Below, piece after piece: positions 41,525-50,025 of a DNA stretch of 64,000 bases. The stretch covers positions 1-64,000 of the forward strand of contig DATJUX010000003.1 in NCBI GenBank assembly GCA_035502095.1, in the 5' to 3' direction. A program made the position numbers and the translations under genes. Within the stretch, counting starts at the first letter, position 1; every line of letters starts with the position of its first letter. The notes below the pieces were generated by a model. That model was not told the DNA's origin. It was given only the letters and a program-made list of their open reading frames with translations, and did no database searches. Source of the stretch: JAKANT01 sp035502095. Lineage in GTDB: Bacteria; Pseudomonadota; Gammaproteobacteria; Burkholderiales; Burkholderiaceae_F.

Positions 41525-42022
41525 TCAGAAGTCGCCGAAGGTCCGGTCTTTGCTCCCAGTGTTGGAGTAGCGCACCAGGAACGGTTCGGTCGAGGCGGGG
41601 TTCAGGCCGTAGATCGAGCGGTCCTGGCCGTCGTGCTTGAAGACGACGACCGGGGTTTCCTTGCTGCCGAAGAGGCGGAAGATTCCGGCCGCGTGCTGCT
41701 GCGTGTCGTTCAACACGATGGTCGGGTATTCGTTTTCCGCTTTCGAATAGGTGCCGAGTACCAGGCGGTTGCGGCCGGCGGTGTCGAAGAAGAAGAGACC
41801 GCTGGCGCCGTCGGCGGCAACCGCGAGTTGCGCGCGGACGCGGCCCGTACCGTCGACGAGATCGATCCGGCGCGCGATGACGGCCTCCGCGGGAGCGGTG
41901 GCCGCGTCGGCGTTGGGAAGCAGCCAACGGCTGCTTGCGTTGGCGAACACGGCCCCCGCCGCTCCGGCGGCGAACGCAACGAGGATTACGGCGAGAGTGC
42001 GGGGGGAGTCGATGCGTGCCAT
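41525..42022 (-). CDS. Membrane-anchored secreted protein of unknown function
   Basis: The 165-residue product has one N-terminal hydrophobic segment (about residues 9-27) and a beta-rich exported part. The middle reads RRIDLVDGTGRVRAQLAVAA then GLFFFDTAGRNRLVLGTYSK. This D-x-x-G-R-x-R-A-x-L pattern recurs in many uncharacterised exported proteins. The C-terminal part is Gly/Asn-rich with FKHDGQDRSIYGLNP. It is cotranscribed with the TPM-TPR gene. I cannot assign a function. Confidence 0.65.
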   Translation of the reverse strand: MARIDSPRTLAVILVAFAAGAAGAVFANASSRWLLPNADAATAPAEAVIARRIDLVDGTGRVRAQLAVAADGASGLFFFDTAGRNRLVLGTYSKAENEYPTIVLNDTQQHAAGIFRLFGSKETPVVVFKHDGQDRSIYGLNPASTEPFLVRYSNTGSKDRTFGDF

Positions 42023-42303
42023 TGCGCCTGCCTTGCAATCGGGTTGGAGAACCTGTCACGGCGAGCGTGCGCACTGAAGCTAGCAGACGCACGTCGCGTG
42101 CCTAAGGACTTGAACCGGTACGGATCACGTCCTTTTCGGGCCGACGAGGATCCATCGGGCGTGCAGCCACGAGCCATCTGGATCGCGTCGCGGGCGGGTG
42201 GACGAGCGGGAGGGCGTGACTCCATCTCGCCCGACCGAGGGGATGTTCACGATGAGCCCTCGACGCGACCTCAGCGGTGCCTCCGCAAGCCGCCACCCTC
42301 CCT

Positions 42304-43068
42304 TCAGATGCCCGCATACCACTGATAGCCGTTGTCTTCCCAATAGCCCCCCCTGCCGCCCGCGATGTGCGCGAAGCTCTCGACGAGTTCGATGCGCAGC
42401 AGGTACTTCGCATGCTTGTAACCGAGCTGGCGCTCGACCCGCAGGCGCAGCGGCGCACCGTTCCTGATCGGCAGTGCCTGGCCGTTCAGGCCATAGGCGA
42501 GGATCGTCTGGGGGTGGTAGGCATCTTCCATGTCGATGCTCTCGTAGTAGAGATCCTTGCCGTCGTCGCTCATCGGGTCGGCACAGTGGAAGACGGCGAA
42601 GCGCGCGCTCTCGCGCGGCTGCACGATGGCCAGCACCTCGCTCAGCGGCACTCCAGTCCACTTGCCGATCGCGCTCCAGCCTTCGACGCAATCGTGGCGC
42701 GTGATCTGGGTCCGGCTCTTCATGGCACGCAGGCGGTCGAGCGAGAACGCCTGCGGGTCGTGCACGAGGCCGTCGACGGTCAGGCGCCAGTCGACGAAGC
42801 CGGCGCGTGCCAGCGCCTTGTACTCCGGGTTGTCGGGAAGCGAAGTGCCGTTGCTGCGGAACTCCGGCGACAGGTCGGCCTCGGTGAACTCCTGTGCCAT
42901 CGAGCGGCGCGACGTGACCAGGCGCTGCACGGCGCGGTTGGTGCGCTCGCCCAGCTGAAGCACCTTCGGAAACCAGCTCGTGTCGGTAAGCCGGTCGCAG
43001 CCCGCGAGCAGAAGGGCGCCCGCGCCGCCGAGCGCTTGCAATGCCCTGCGTCGATCGAATCGTTTCAT
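42304..43068 (-). CDS. Sulfite-oxidase-fold molybdopterin oxidoreductase (MsrP/YedY-like)
   Basis: The 254-residue exported protein has a Tat-like start with a lipobox-like Cys (FDRRRALQALGGAGALLLAG then C). The sulfite-oxidase-fold molybdopterin core has the Cys ligand in ITRHDCVEGWSAIGKWTGVP (about residue 128) and YGLNGQALPIRNGAPLRLRV. The ATG at 43068 overlaps the upstream cytochrome b stop (ATGA). With that cytochrome it should form a membrane redox pair. Substrate candidates are sulfoxides or oxidised Met, by analogy to MsrPQ, but the cytochrome differs from MsrQ. Confidence 0.88.
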   Translation of the reverse strand: MKRFDRRRALQALGGAGALLLAGCDRLTDTSWFPKVLQLGERTNRAVQRLVTSRRSMAQEFTEADLSPEFRSNGTSLPDNPEYKALARAGFVDWRLTVDGLVHDPQAFSLDRLRAMKSRTQITRHDCVEGWSAIGKWTGVPLSEVLAIVQPRESARFAVFHCADPMSDDGKDLYYESIDMEDAYHPQTILAYGLNGQALPIRNGAPLRLRVERQLGYKHAKYLLRIELVESFAHIAGGRGGYWEDNGYQWYAGI

Positions 43069-43886
43069 CGCACCGGCTCCTTCACGCGGTACTGCCCGGT
43101 GATCATCGATCGTATGTGGTTCCAGAAGCCGCTCACGATGACCTCGAACACGTGGATCAGCACGAATGCGACCAGCAGCCACGCGACCATGAAATGGAGC
43201 GTGCGTGCCGCCTGCCGGCCGCCGAAAAAATCCACCCAGCCCGGAACAACCGAATCGAGCCACGGTGACATGGCCCAGCCCATCAATATGACCAGCGGGA
43301 GCAGGATGAAGATCACCGCGACGTACGCGAATTTCTGCAGCACGTTGTAACGCTTGCTCGCGTCGCCGGTCGGGTGGCGCAGCAGCAGGTGGTCCTTGAT
43401 CGAAGCACCGATGCCCATCAGCTCGGGCCGCGCCGGCAGCAGGTCGCGCGTCAGGTGCCGGCTGTAGATCGAATACGACAGGTACGCGATGCCGTTCAGC
43501 ACGAACACCCAGGCGAAGAAGAAGTGCCACGAGCGCGCGGCAGCGAGCGAGTAATAGCCCGGGATCGTGATCCAGCGCGGGAACGCCAGTGCCTGCAACC
43601 GGCCGTCGGATTCGCTCAGGCCGAGCACACCGGTGGTGTTGAACTCGTGCCCGAACACGCGTGTCACGCCCATCGGGCCTGCCTGGTCATCCCTGGCACC
43701 GATCTGCAACAACGGCGGCTTGCCACTGTAGGACGACTTGCCCCAATAGAGCGCGGGGTGGGCGTTGAAGATCTGCAGGCCGCTCATCAAGAGGGCGGTG
43801 AGCGCCACCACGTTGATCCAGTGCATCACCCGCACTGGCAGGGTGTGGCGGTAGTACAGGTAGCTGTGCGTGTCCTGGATGCGCAT
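43065..43886 (-). CDS. Membrane cytochrome b (thiosulfate-reductase/Ni-hydrogenase cytochrome type)
   Basis: The 273-residue protein has four to five membrane helices. Heme-ligand His candidates are in RHTLPVRVMHWINVVALTAL (about residues 13-32), SWHFFFAWVFVLNG (about 121) and TLHFMVAWLLVAFVLIHVFE (about 227-246). This is the cytochrome b561/PhsC-like plan. It overlaps the molybdopterin protein gene downstream by ATGA. It carries electrons between the quinone pool and the periplasmic molybdenum enzyme. Confidence 0.9.
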   Translation of the reverse strand: MRIQDTHSYLYYRHTLPVRVMHWINVVALTALLMSGLQIFNAHPALYWGKSSYSGKPPLLQIGARDDQAGPMGVTRVFGHEFNTTGVLGLSESDGRLQALAFPRWITIPGYYSLAAARSWHFFFAWVFVLNGIAYLSYSIYSRHLTRDLLPARPELMGIGASIKDHLLLRHPTGDASKRYNVLQKFAYVAVIFILLPLVILMGWAMSPWLDSVVPGWVDFFGGRQAARTLHFMVAWLLVAFVLIHVFEVIVSGFWNHIRSMITGQYRVKEPVR

Positions 43887-44010
43887 GGGGTTGCCCGCTC
43901 GAAACGATACGTATTTTGTCGCTCGGACGGGCGAAAAATGACGCCCGCCGCGGCGAGTTCGTCGGCGACGGCGCTAAGCTCGCGATCCGCGTCATTGCCA
44001 GAGGCCCGCC

Positions 44011-45726
44011 ATGCGCTCCTCCGTCGAAGACCGCGCGCCGCGCGACGGTTGGTCGCACGTCGTGGGCGCAGCGGTGCCCCCGCTGTCGGAGCAGACCATC
44101 CCGGCGTGGCTCGACGACACGGCCGCCCGGTATCCTAACCGCGCAGCCTGTGTGTTCCGCGAGCAGGGCGTGCGCTGGACCTGGCAGGAACTGCGCCAGC
44201 GTGCCGACCGGTTCGCCGCCGCCCTGCTGCGGCTGGGCTTCGAGAAAGGCGACCGGATCGGCATCTGGTCGCCGAACCGCAGCGAGTGGGTGGTAGCACA
44301 GTACGCGACCGCGCGCATCGGCATCGTGCTGGTCAACATCAACCCGGCATACCGCCTGGCCGAACTGGAGTACGCGCTGAACAAGGTCGCCTGCAAGGGC
44401 ATCGTCAGCGCGCCCGCGTTCAAGGCCAGCCGGTATCTGGAGATGCTGCAGACGCTGGCCCCCGAGTTGAGCACCTGCGAGCCGGGCCGCCTGCGTGCGG
44501 CGAAGCTGCCGGCGCTGCGCACCGTGATCCGGATGGGCGACGAGCGCTCGGACGGCATGTTCAACTTCGACCAGGTGCTCGCGCTCGCGGACGACGCCGG
44601 CGTTGCCGAGGCACGTCGCCTCGGCGCCGCGCTGGCGTGCCAGGACGCGATCAACGTGCAGTTCACGAGCGGCACCACGGGCAACCCGAAGGGGGCGACG
44701 CTGACGCACTACAACATCGTGAACAACGCGCGCGACGTCGCGCGCATGATGAACTTCGGCGCCGGCGACATCCTCTGCATCCCCGTGCCGCTCTACCACT
44801 GTTTCGGCATGGTGATGAGCTCGCTCGCCTGCACCGTGACGGGCGGCACGATGGTCTACCCGAGCGAGGGCTTCGACCCGCTGGCGACGCTGCGCGCGGT
44901 GCACGAGGAGCGCTGCACGCATCTGCACGGCGTGCCGACGATGTTCATAGCCGAGCTCGAGGCGCCCGGTTTCGCCGACTTCGACCTGTCGTCTCTGCGC
45001 GGCGGCATCATGGCGGGCTCGCCATGCCCGGTCGAGGTCATGAAGCGCGTCAACACCCAGATGCACATGACCGAGGTGACGATCGCTTACGGCATGACCG
45101 AGACCTCGCCGGTGTCGTTCCAGAGCAGCGTCGACGACCCGCTCGACAAGCGTGTCTCCACGGTGGGACGAGTGATGCCGCACCTCGAGGTGAAGATCAT
45201 CGACAACGCGGGCCGGACCGTGCGGGTCGGCCAGCCGGGCGAGCTGTGCACCAAGGGCTACAGCGTGATGCGCGGTTACTGGGACGACGCCGAGCGCACC
45301 GCGGCGGCGGTGGTCGACGGGTGGATGCACACGGGCGACCTCGCGACGCTGGACGCGCAGGGCTACTGCAATATCGTCGGGCGCGTGAAGGACATGCTTA
45401 TCCGCGGCGGCGAGAACGTCTATCCGCGCGAGGTCGAAGAGTTCCTCTTCCGCCATCCGGCGGTGGCGCAGGTGCAGGTGTTCGGCGTGCCCGATCCGAA
45501 GTATGGCGAGGAGGTGTGCGCCTGGATCGTGCTGAAGGCCGGCGCGACGACGACCGAGCAGGAGATCCGCGACTTCTGCCGCGACCAGATCGCCCACTAC
45601 AAGGTGCCGCGCTACGTGCGCTTCGTCCCCGCGGTGCCGATGACGGTGACCGGCAAGGCACAGAAGTTCGTGATGCGCCAGCAGATGATCGAGGAGCTCG
45701 GGCTGGTCGAAGCGCGCACGGCCTGA
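44011..45726 (+). CDS. Acyl-CoA synthetase (AMP-forming)
   Basis: The 571-residue ANL-family enzyme has the AMP-binding P-loop INVQFTSGTTGNPKGATLTH (about residues 213-232), the adenine motif YGMTETSPVS (about 361-370), GYWDDAERTAAAVVDGWMHT then GDL, and the C-terminal hinge GRVKDMLIRGGENVYPREVE with the catalytic Lys in TVTGKAQKFVMR. The motif set fits a medium or long-chain fatty acid or AcsF-type acyl-CoA synthetase. It stands alone; the acyl substrate is unknown. Confidence 0.94.
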   Translation: MRSSVEDRAPRDGWSHVVGAAVPPLSEQTIPAWLDDTAARYPNRAACVFREQGVRWTWQELRQRADRFAAALLRLGFEKGDRIGIWSPNRSEWVVAQYATARIGIVLVNINPAYRLAELEYALNKVACKGIVSAPAFKASRYLEMLQTLAPELSTCEPGRLRAAKLPALRTVIRMGDERSDGMFNFDQVLALADDAGVAEARRLGAALACQDAINVQFTSGTTGNPKGATLTHYNIVNNARDVARMMNFGAGDILCIPVPLYHCFGMVMSSLACTVTGGTMVYPSEGFDPLATLRAVHEERCTHLHGVPTMFIAELEAPGFADFDLSSLRGGIMAGSPCPVEVMKRVNTQMHMTEVTIAYGMTETSPVSFQSSVDDPLDKRVSTVGRVMPHLEVKIIDNAGRTVRVGQPGELCTKGYSVMRGYWDDAERTAAAVVDGWMHTGDLATLDAQGYCNIVGRVKDMLIRGGENVYPREVEEFLFRHPAVAQVQVFGVPDPKYGEEVCAWIVLKAGATTTEQEIRDFCRDQIAHYKVPRYVRFVPAVPMTVTGKAQKFVMRQQMIEELGLVEARTA

Positions 45727-45876
45727 TGGCGTGCGGGCGGGTGGAGACCAGATGGATCGCCTGCGCGCGCTGAGACTCCGGTAGCCGCCGCCGCGCGGGT
45801 TCCCGCACGCCAGGCGTCCTGCCGCCAGGTTGAGGCGAAGAGTTCGCAGCGGGGCCGACCACAAGGTCGCTTCCAT

Positions 45877-46230
45877 ATGACAACCTGGTCGATCTACCGG
45901 AACAGCCGCAACGAATTCCTCCTGCATCGGGCAGGATTTTCGTGGCTGGCAGTCTTCCTTTCGCCGGTCTGGGCTCTGTCAAGGCGTCTGTACAAGACAT
46001 CGCTGCTCCTGGCCGTCCTGGGCCCGATCTGCTGGAGCGGCCTCGAAAAGGCACTGTCTCACGCAGGATCTCCGCTGGCGCGGAGCCTGCTCAGCCTGCT
46101 CTTCCTTGTTGCCTGGGGCCTGCTTGCGGGGCACTACGCCAATCGCTGGCATCGCTACGTTCTCGAGCGGGAAGGGTGCGCGCTGACAGCCTCCGAAATG
46201 CCCGAGTCCGCCCCATCGGCGAAGCGATGA
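45877..46230 (+). CDS. Small membrane protein, DUF2628-like
   Basis: The 117-residue protein has a short polar start with WSIYRNSRNEFLLHRAGFSW, then three hydrophobic segments (about 23-36, 41-56 and 64-84). The start pattern (F..HR.GFSW.AF..PVW.L) is that of DUF2628 proteins. The C-terminus is cytosolic and polar. Its stop overlaps the start of the next gene (ATGA), so it is coupled to the large membrane protein there and probably belongs with it. Confidence 0.7.
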   Translation: MTTWSIYRNSRNEFLLHRAGFSWLAVFLSPVWALSRRLYKTSLLLAVLGPICWSGLEKALSHAGSPLARSLLSLLFLVAWGLLAGHYANRWHRYVLEREGCALTASEMPESAPSAKR

Positions 46231-47903
46231 ACGCTCAGTGCCTCAGCCAGGCGTACGCACAAGCTCAGCAGACTTTCCTTCCGGCCGGCCTGGGCTCGAC
46301 GCTGACCTCCATGTTGGTGCTCGCCTTTGCGCTCGCCATCCTGGCGGCACCGTTCCTTGTACTGACCTACGACCGCAACGTCCGCCGCCTGATGCGGATG
46401 CGCGAAATCCTCCCCGTCTCACCCACGCGCCCGAAGACCGAGGCGCTACGCGAGAGCGAGGCGCTGAACGACAGTCCACAGAACAGCACGGCTGCCGCGG
46501 CGGCCGGACCGGACAGCGGTGGAGGTGCGGTTCGCGAGGCACGGCAGCGACGCGAACAACGTGTCAGGCAGGCGACCTTCGCCGCCTACGTTGTGTTTGT
46601 CGCTCTCACGGGCCTCGTTGTTCCGCTCGCCAGGCACGAGCATGCCGCCGATCGGGTCGGCTTGTTTGTCTTGTCCGCCGTGTCCGCCGGCTTCCCCGCT
46701 CTCACACTCACACATCCCCAAGGGCTTCCACGCACATTGCTCGCCGGCGTCGGCATCCTAGTAGCAGGCGTATTGCTGTGGCAGGTCGCGCAATCCGCGA
46801 ACGACCCGGATCCATTGACCCTCGAGGACGCCTTGTATACGCAGCTGGCCGTCGCGATGCTGTATCTCGCGTCCGTTCATCGCCTGCGACCGTTTGTCCT
46901 GCCCAACACGGTTCTCATATCCCTTGCCCTGGCGGCGTTCATCGCAAGCATGTTCGCGTACGCGCCGCTCATGTGCCTCGGCGATGGCAGCACACCGGCC
47001 GCAGGCGAAGTCGGCGCGGCGCGAAGTCTGGTGCTCACGTCGGTGCTCACCGGTGCGTTGGTGATCAGCGGTCTGCTCGGGCTGAAGCTGCTGGATGCCC
47101 TGGCTGCGCTGCAGGAGCGGGGACTCTTCAGCGATGTCTCGCTCATTGCGCTGTTCGGCGTTTCGATGACCGCTGTGCTGGCGACACTCGGTCTCGGGCA
47201 CGAGCCCGTCTCGTATGTGCGCGCGGCGCTTACCGCGGCGGCATGGATCGGCGCGACCGCGACCGCGTATGCCGTGGCGATGCGGAGCACTTCGGCTCCG
47301 CCCGACGTTTCCAGGAGCCTTCTTGTACTGCGGGTCTTTTCGAATGACCTTCGCGCCGAGCGCCTCCTCGACGTGGTGCAAGGGCGCTGGCGCTTCGTCG
47401 GTCCCGTGCGACAGATCGCGGGACCGGATCTTGCCCGGCTGAACCTCGATCTCTACCGGTACCTCAAGTTCGCGACCTTCAGGATGGCGCAGATGTTCCT
47501 TCCGGGCTCGGTTCCGGCCGAGGAGATCCTGGCCCGCCTGCATCGAAGGATCGACCGGGATGGCCGCTTTCACGTGTCCGAAGTGTTTTGCTTCGATTCC
47601 GCCTGGCGCGGCGCCGTCGAACAACTGGTACGGACGAGCGACGCCATCCTGCTGGACATTCGCGGTTTCACGCGGGCGCGGGGAGGAACCGCATTCGAGA
47701 TCGGCCTGCTGGCGCGCCTGGATTGCCTTGGCAAGGTGGTCGCGGTCGGCGACGCGACCACGGACTGGAACGCCTTCGACGCTCTAACACACAGCGGAGT
47801 TGGTGGCCAGGTGCTAGGAGCCCGCCTCACGTCAGGCGGGCGGCGCCTCGAATCGGAATGCTTCGAAACACTGCTCGAGGTCGCAACCAATCGGCAGTCT
47901 TGA
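46227..47903 (+). CDS. Multi-pass membrane protein with TIR-like C-terminal domain, member 1
   Basis: The 558-residue protein has a first membrane helix (about 22-45), a charged Ala/Glu-rich linker, then about eight more hydrophobic segments to residue 350. A cytosolic domain of about 200 residues follows. It starts SLLVLRVFSNDLRAERLLDV, has WRFVGPVRQIAGPDLARLN, GRFHVSEVFCFDSAW, and the core AILLDIRGFTRARGGTAFEI. The convergent gene at 48237-49958 shares this domain. The order of strands, the RGFT turn and the following FEI resemble TIR-like or nucleoside-processing Rossmann folds, but I do not recognise a named family. It is coupled to the DUF2628-like gene. Function unknown. Confidence 0.75.
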   Translation: MNAQCLSQAYAQAQQTFLPAGLGSTLTSMLVLAFALAILAAPFLVLTYDRNVRRLMRMREILPVSPTRPKTEALRESEALNDSPQNSTAAAAAGPDSGGGAVREARQRREQRVRQATFAAYVVFVALTGLVVPLARHEHAADRVGLFVLSAVSAGFPALTLTHPQGLPRTLLAGVGILVAGVLLWQVAQSANDPDPLTLEDALYTQLAVAMLYLASVHRLRPFVLPNTVLISLALAAFIASMFAYAPLMCLGDGSTPAAGEVGAARSLVLTSVLTGALVISGLLGLKLLDALAALQERGLFSDVSLIALFGVSMTAVLATLGLGHEPVSYVRAALTAAAWIGATATAYAVAMRSTSAPPDVSRSLLVLRVFSNDLRAERLLDVVQGRWRFVGPVRQIAGPDLARLNLDLYRYLKFATFRMAQMFLPGSVPAEEILARLHRRIDRDGRFHVSEVFCFDSAWRGAVEQLVRTSDAILLDIRGFTRARGGTAFEIGLLARLDCLGKVVAVGDATTDWNAFDALTHSGVGGQVLGARLTSGGRRLESECFETLLEVATNRQS

Positions 47904-48236
47904 TCCAGCGAATCACGATACGCTGGACGGCCGAACGCTCGAAGCAACGGCAAGATCCATCGCTCGTAAGGCGCGGTCCTTCGGGACGACGCACGACGAA
48001 GAGCAGGTGCAGGTCATGCAAGATACCCGCGCCGGCGAGCCAGCGCGGCGCTTTTCGGCAGCGCGGCGCTGCGGTGCATCTCGATGACTTGCGTGCTGGT
48101 CCCGGCGGGGAACGCGCTTCTAGTGCGAACGTCTCGGCATGAAGCAGAGCACCGGTGGCCAGTCGGTGCCCCGAGGCGTCAGAACCGGGGGCGCGACGAG
48201 CCACCGACCCGTCGTAACGCGCCGGGCGCACTCCCC
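47904..48236. other. Gap between two convergent paralogous membrane-protein genes
   Basis: No coding frame shows family features in either strand, and no T-run hairpin is evident. Both genes end into this stretch. Short GC inverted pieces (GCGCGGCGC around 48045-48070) are present but not strong. Confidence 0.4.
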
Positions 48237-49958
48237 TCAGGGCGTCGCCGCGGCGCCGCCAGGGGCTTCCGAGAACGCATCGATGATGCGTTCGCAGACG
48301 GCGCCTCCGGCATCCTGTTCCGCAACGAATCTGAGTGCGGCGCGTGCGCCCTTGTCGCCGGACGAATCGCCGGCGACCTCGGCGCAGATCTCCGCGACGA
48401 AACTGCGATCGGTGGTTTCGTCGACGAGAAACACCACGCGTGAGCGCGCGAGCGACTCCGCCAGGCACCGGATCTCGAAGACACAGCCGGCGCGGTGTTT
48501 CGTGAAGCCCCTGAGGTCCATCAGCAGGCAGTCCGCCGCCGCGATGAGGCGGCGAACCGCGTGCTGCCAGGCGGGGTCGCCGACGCAGAAGATCTGGTTG
48601 ACCCGGAACCGGCCGTCGGGGTCGGGGCCATAGTCGAACGCGGCAATCCGGCGGTCGATCCCGGCAGGGCCGTGCGTGAAGTAGCGCCCTGAGCGGCCGC
48701 GGATGAAGGCGAGCAATTCGTGCGGTTCCAGCGTGGTCGCGGCGAGGTCGGCGCCGGCGACGAGCTGGATGCTGCCCACGCCCCGCCACAGGCTTTCGAG
48801 CTCCTGGAACAGGCGGTTGCTTCGTTCGCCGAGCGAGAACGACCGCAGCAGCAGCAGCCGCACGCCGGGACGCTCCGTGCCCGCGAAGCGCGGCCAGGCA
48901 ACCCGGATGGCGACGATGAAAACGACGACGGCCAGCATGTTTCCGGCCAATCCGGGCAGCGAGTCGTGCGGCGCGATCACGAATGCGAAGAAGACCCAGA
49001 CCGATGCGATGACGAGCCACTGGTCGCTCGTGCGCTTGCTGGCATAGGCATTCGCAACGGACACGAAGAGCAATGCGCCGAGCACGACTGCAAGCGGCAG
49101 CGCCACGAACGCGCCGACCGCAAACGTCCCGAGCATCACGGTCAGAAACGGCGATAGCAGCGACGCCATCTGCTGCCGGTCGTCGCTCGCAATCATGGCC
49201 AGAACCTTGTGCACGAACTCTTCAGGGCCCGCGCCGATCAGCCGTTGCATGGCTTCGCGGGCGTCGTCGAAGTACAGGTCGAACACGGCCACGCCTCCAC
49301 ACACGGCGCCGACGATCACGACCGTGAAGGCCCCGAGCGCCAGCGGACCCATCGCACGCAAGCGTGGATGCAACAGCAATGCGATCAGGGCGGCAAAGGT
49401 GATGGCAGACCTCGTTTGCTCGTTCCCCACTCCAGCCAGCGCCGACAGCGGGGCACCGAGAAAGAACGCGGCGACCAGGACGCCCAGGAGCCAGCGATTC
49501 CAGCGGCCGGAGACCACGCGTGCGACCACGATCAAGGGCGCGCTGAAGCAGATCGCCGCGTACAGGAACCCGACGTAAGGCGGCGATGTTCGCCCGGTCG
49601 CCGTAGCCGTGTTGACCAGCGCGAACGCGCAGGCCAATCCCAGGCCGCCGAGCAGATACAACGTCGCCAGATGGCTGCGGCGAATCGCCGCCTCGGCGCC
49701 AAGTGCGTGCCACGCCCGGACCGACGGCATGCGTTCCGCCAGGTTCGCTTCCTGCAAGGCGGGCCGGTCTGCATCCTCCCCGGCTCCCGTTGCCCGCTTA
49801 GCGTCGAGCGAACGCACGACCCGGCGCCGGAACAGCGAAAGCACGAGAAAGGACGCGCCTGCATCGAGCCAGAAGATGGCATGCGCAAGGCCCGGCGCCA
49901 TCGCCGCGACGCCGGACGCCCAGGCCGCGATCCCGCCGTCACCGCTCATGCTCTGCAC
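48237..49958 (-). CDS. Multi-pass membrane protein with TIR-like C-terminal domain, member 2
   Basis: The 573-residue protein (GTG at 49958, or the ATG three codons on) has about nine hydrophobic segments up to residue 355, then the same type of cytosolic domain as the gene at 46227: RLLLLRSFSLGERSNRLFQE, WRGVGSIQLVAGADLAATTL, GRFRVNQIFCVGDPAWQHAV and CLLMDLRGFTKHRAGCVFEI, ending VVFLVDETTD. The membrane halves of the two proteins are not obviously alike, while the C-terminal domains clearly are. Conserved Asp (MDLRGF) and Glu (FEI) could form an active site. Function unknown. Confidence 0.75.
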   Translation of the reverse strand: MQSMSGDGGIAAWASGVAAMAPGLAHAIFWLDAGASFLVLSLFRRRVVRSLDAKRATGAGEDADRPALQEANLAERMPSVRAWHALGAEAAIRRSHLATLYLLGGLGLACAFALVNTATATGRTSPPYVGFLYAAICFSAPLIVVARVVSGRWNRWLLGVLVAAFFLGAPLSALAGVGNEQTRSAITFAALIALLLHPRLRAMGPLALGAFTVVIVGAVCGGVAVFDLYFDDAREAMQRLIGAGPEEFVHKVLAMIASDDRQQMASLLSPFLTVMLGTFAVGAFVALPLAVVLGALLFVSVANAYASKRTSDQWLVIASVWVFFAFVIAPHDSLPGLAGNMLAVVVFIVAIRVAWPRFAGTERPGVRLLLLRSFSLGERSNRLFQELESLWRGVGSIQLVAGADLAATTLEPHELLAFIRGRSGRYFTHGPAGIDRRIAAFDYGPDPDGRFRVNQIFCVGDPAWQHAVRRLIAAADCLLMDLRGFTKHRAGCVFEIRCLAESLARSRVVFLVDETTDRSFVAEICAEVAGDSSGDKGARAALRFVAEQDAGGAVCERIIDAFSEAPGGAAATP

Positions 49959-50025
49959 CTCGACCGTCGAATCGAGGCTACGTGGGCCGTGCGCCGGAGG
50001 TCAATACATATCCGTCGCCGCTGCG

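Noticed and set aside
42197..42290. Conserved-looking peptide-like frame in the gap after the molybdopterin gene
   Set aside because: The sequence (GTCACGCCCTCCCGCTCGTC-like on the minus strand) reads as a Ser/Arg-rich fragment, has no start with a ribosome site, and resembles intergenic repeat debris.
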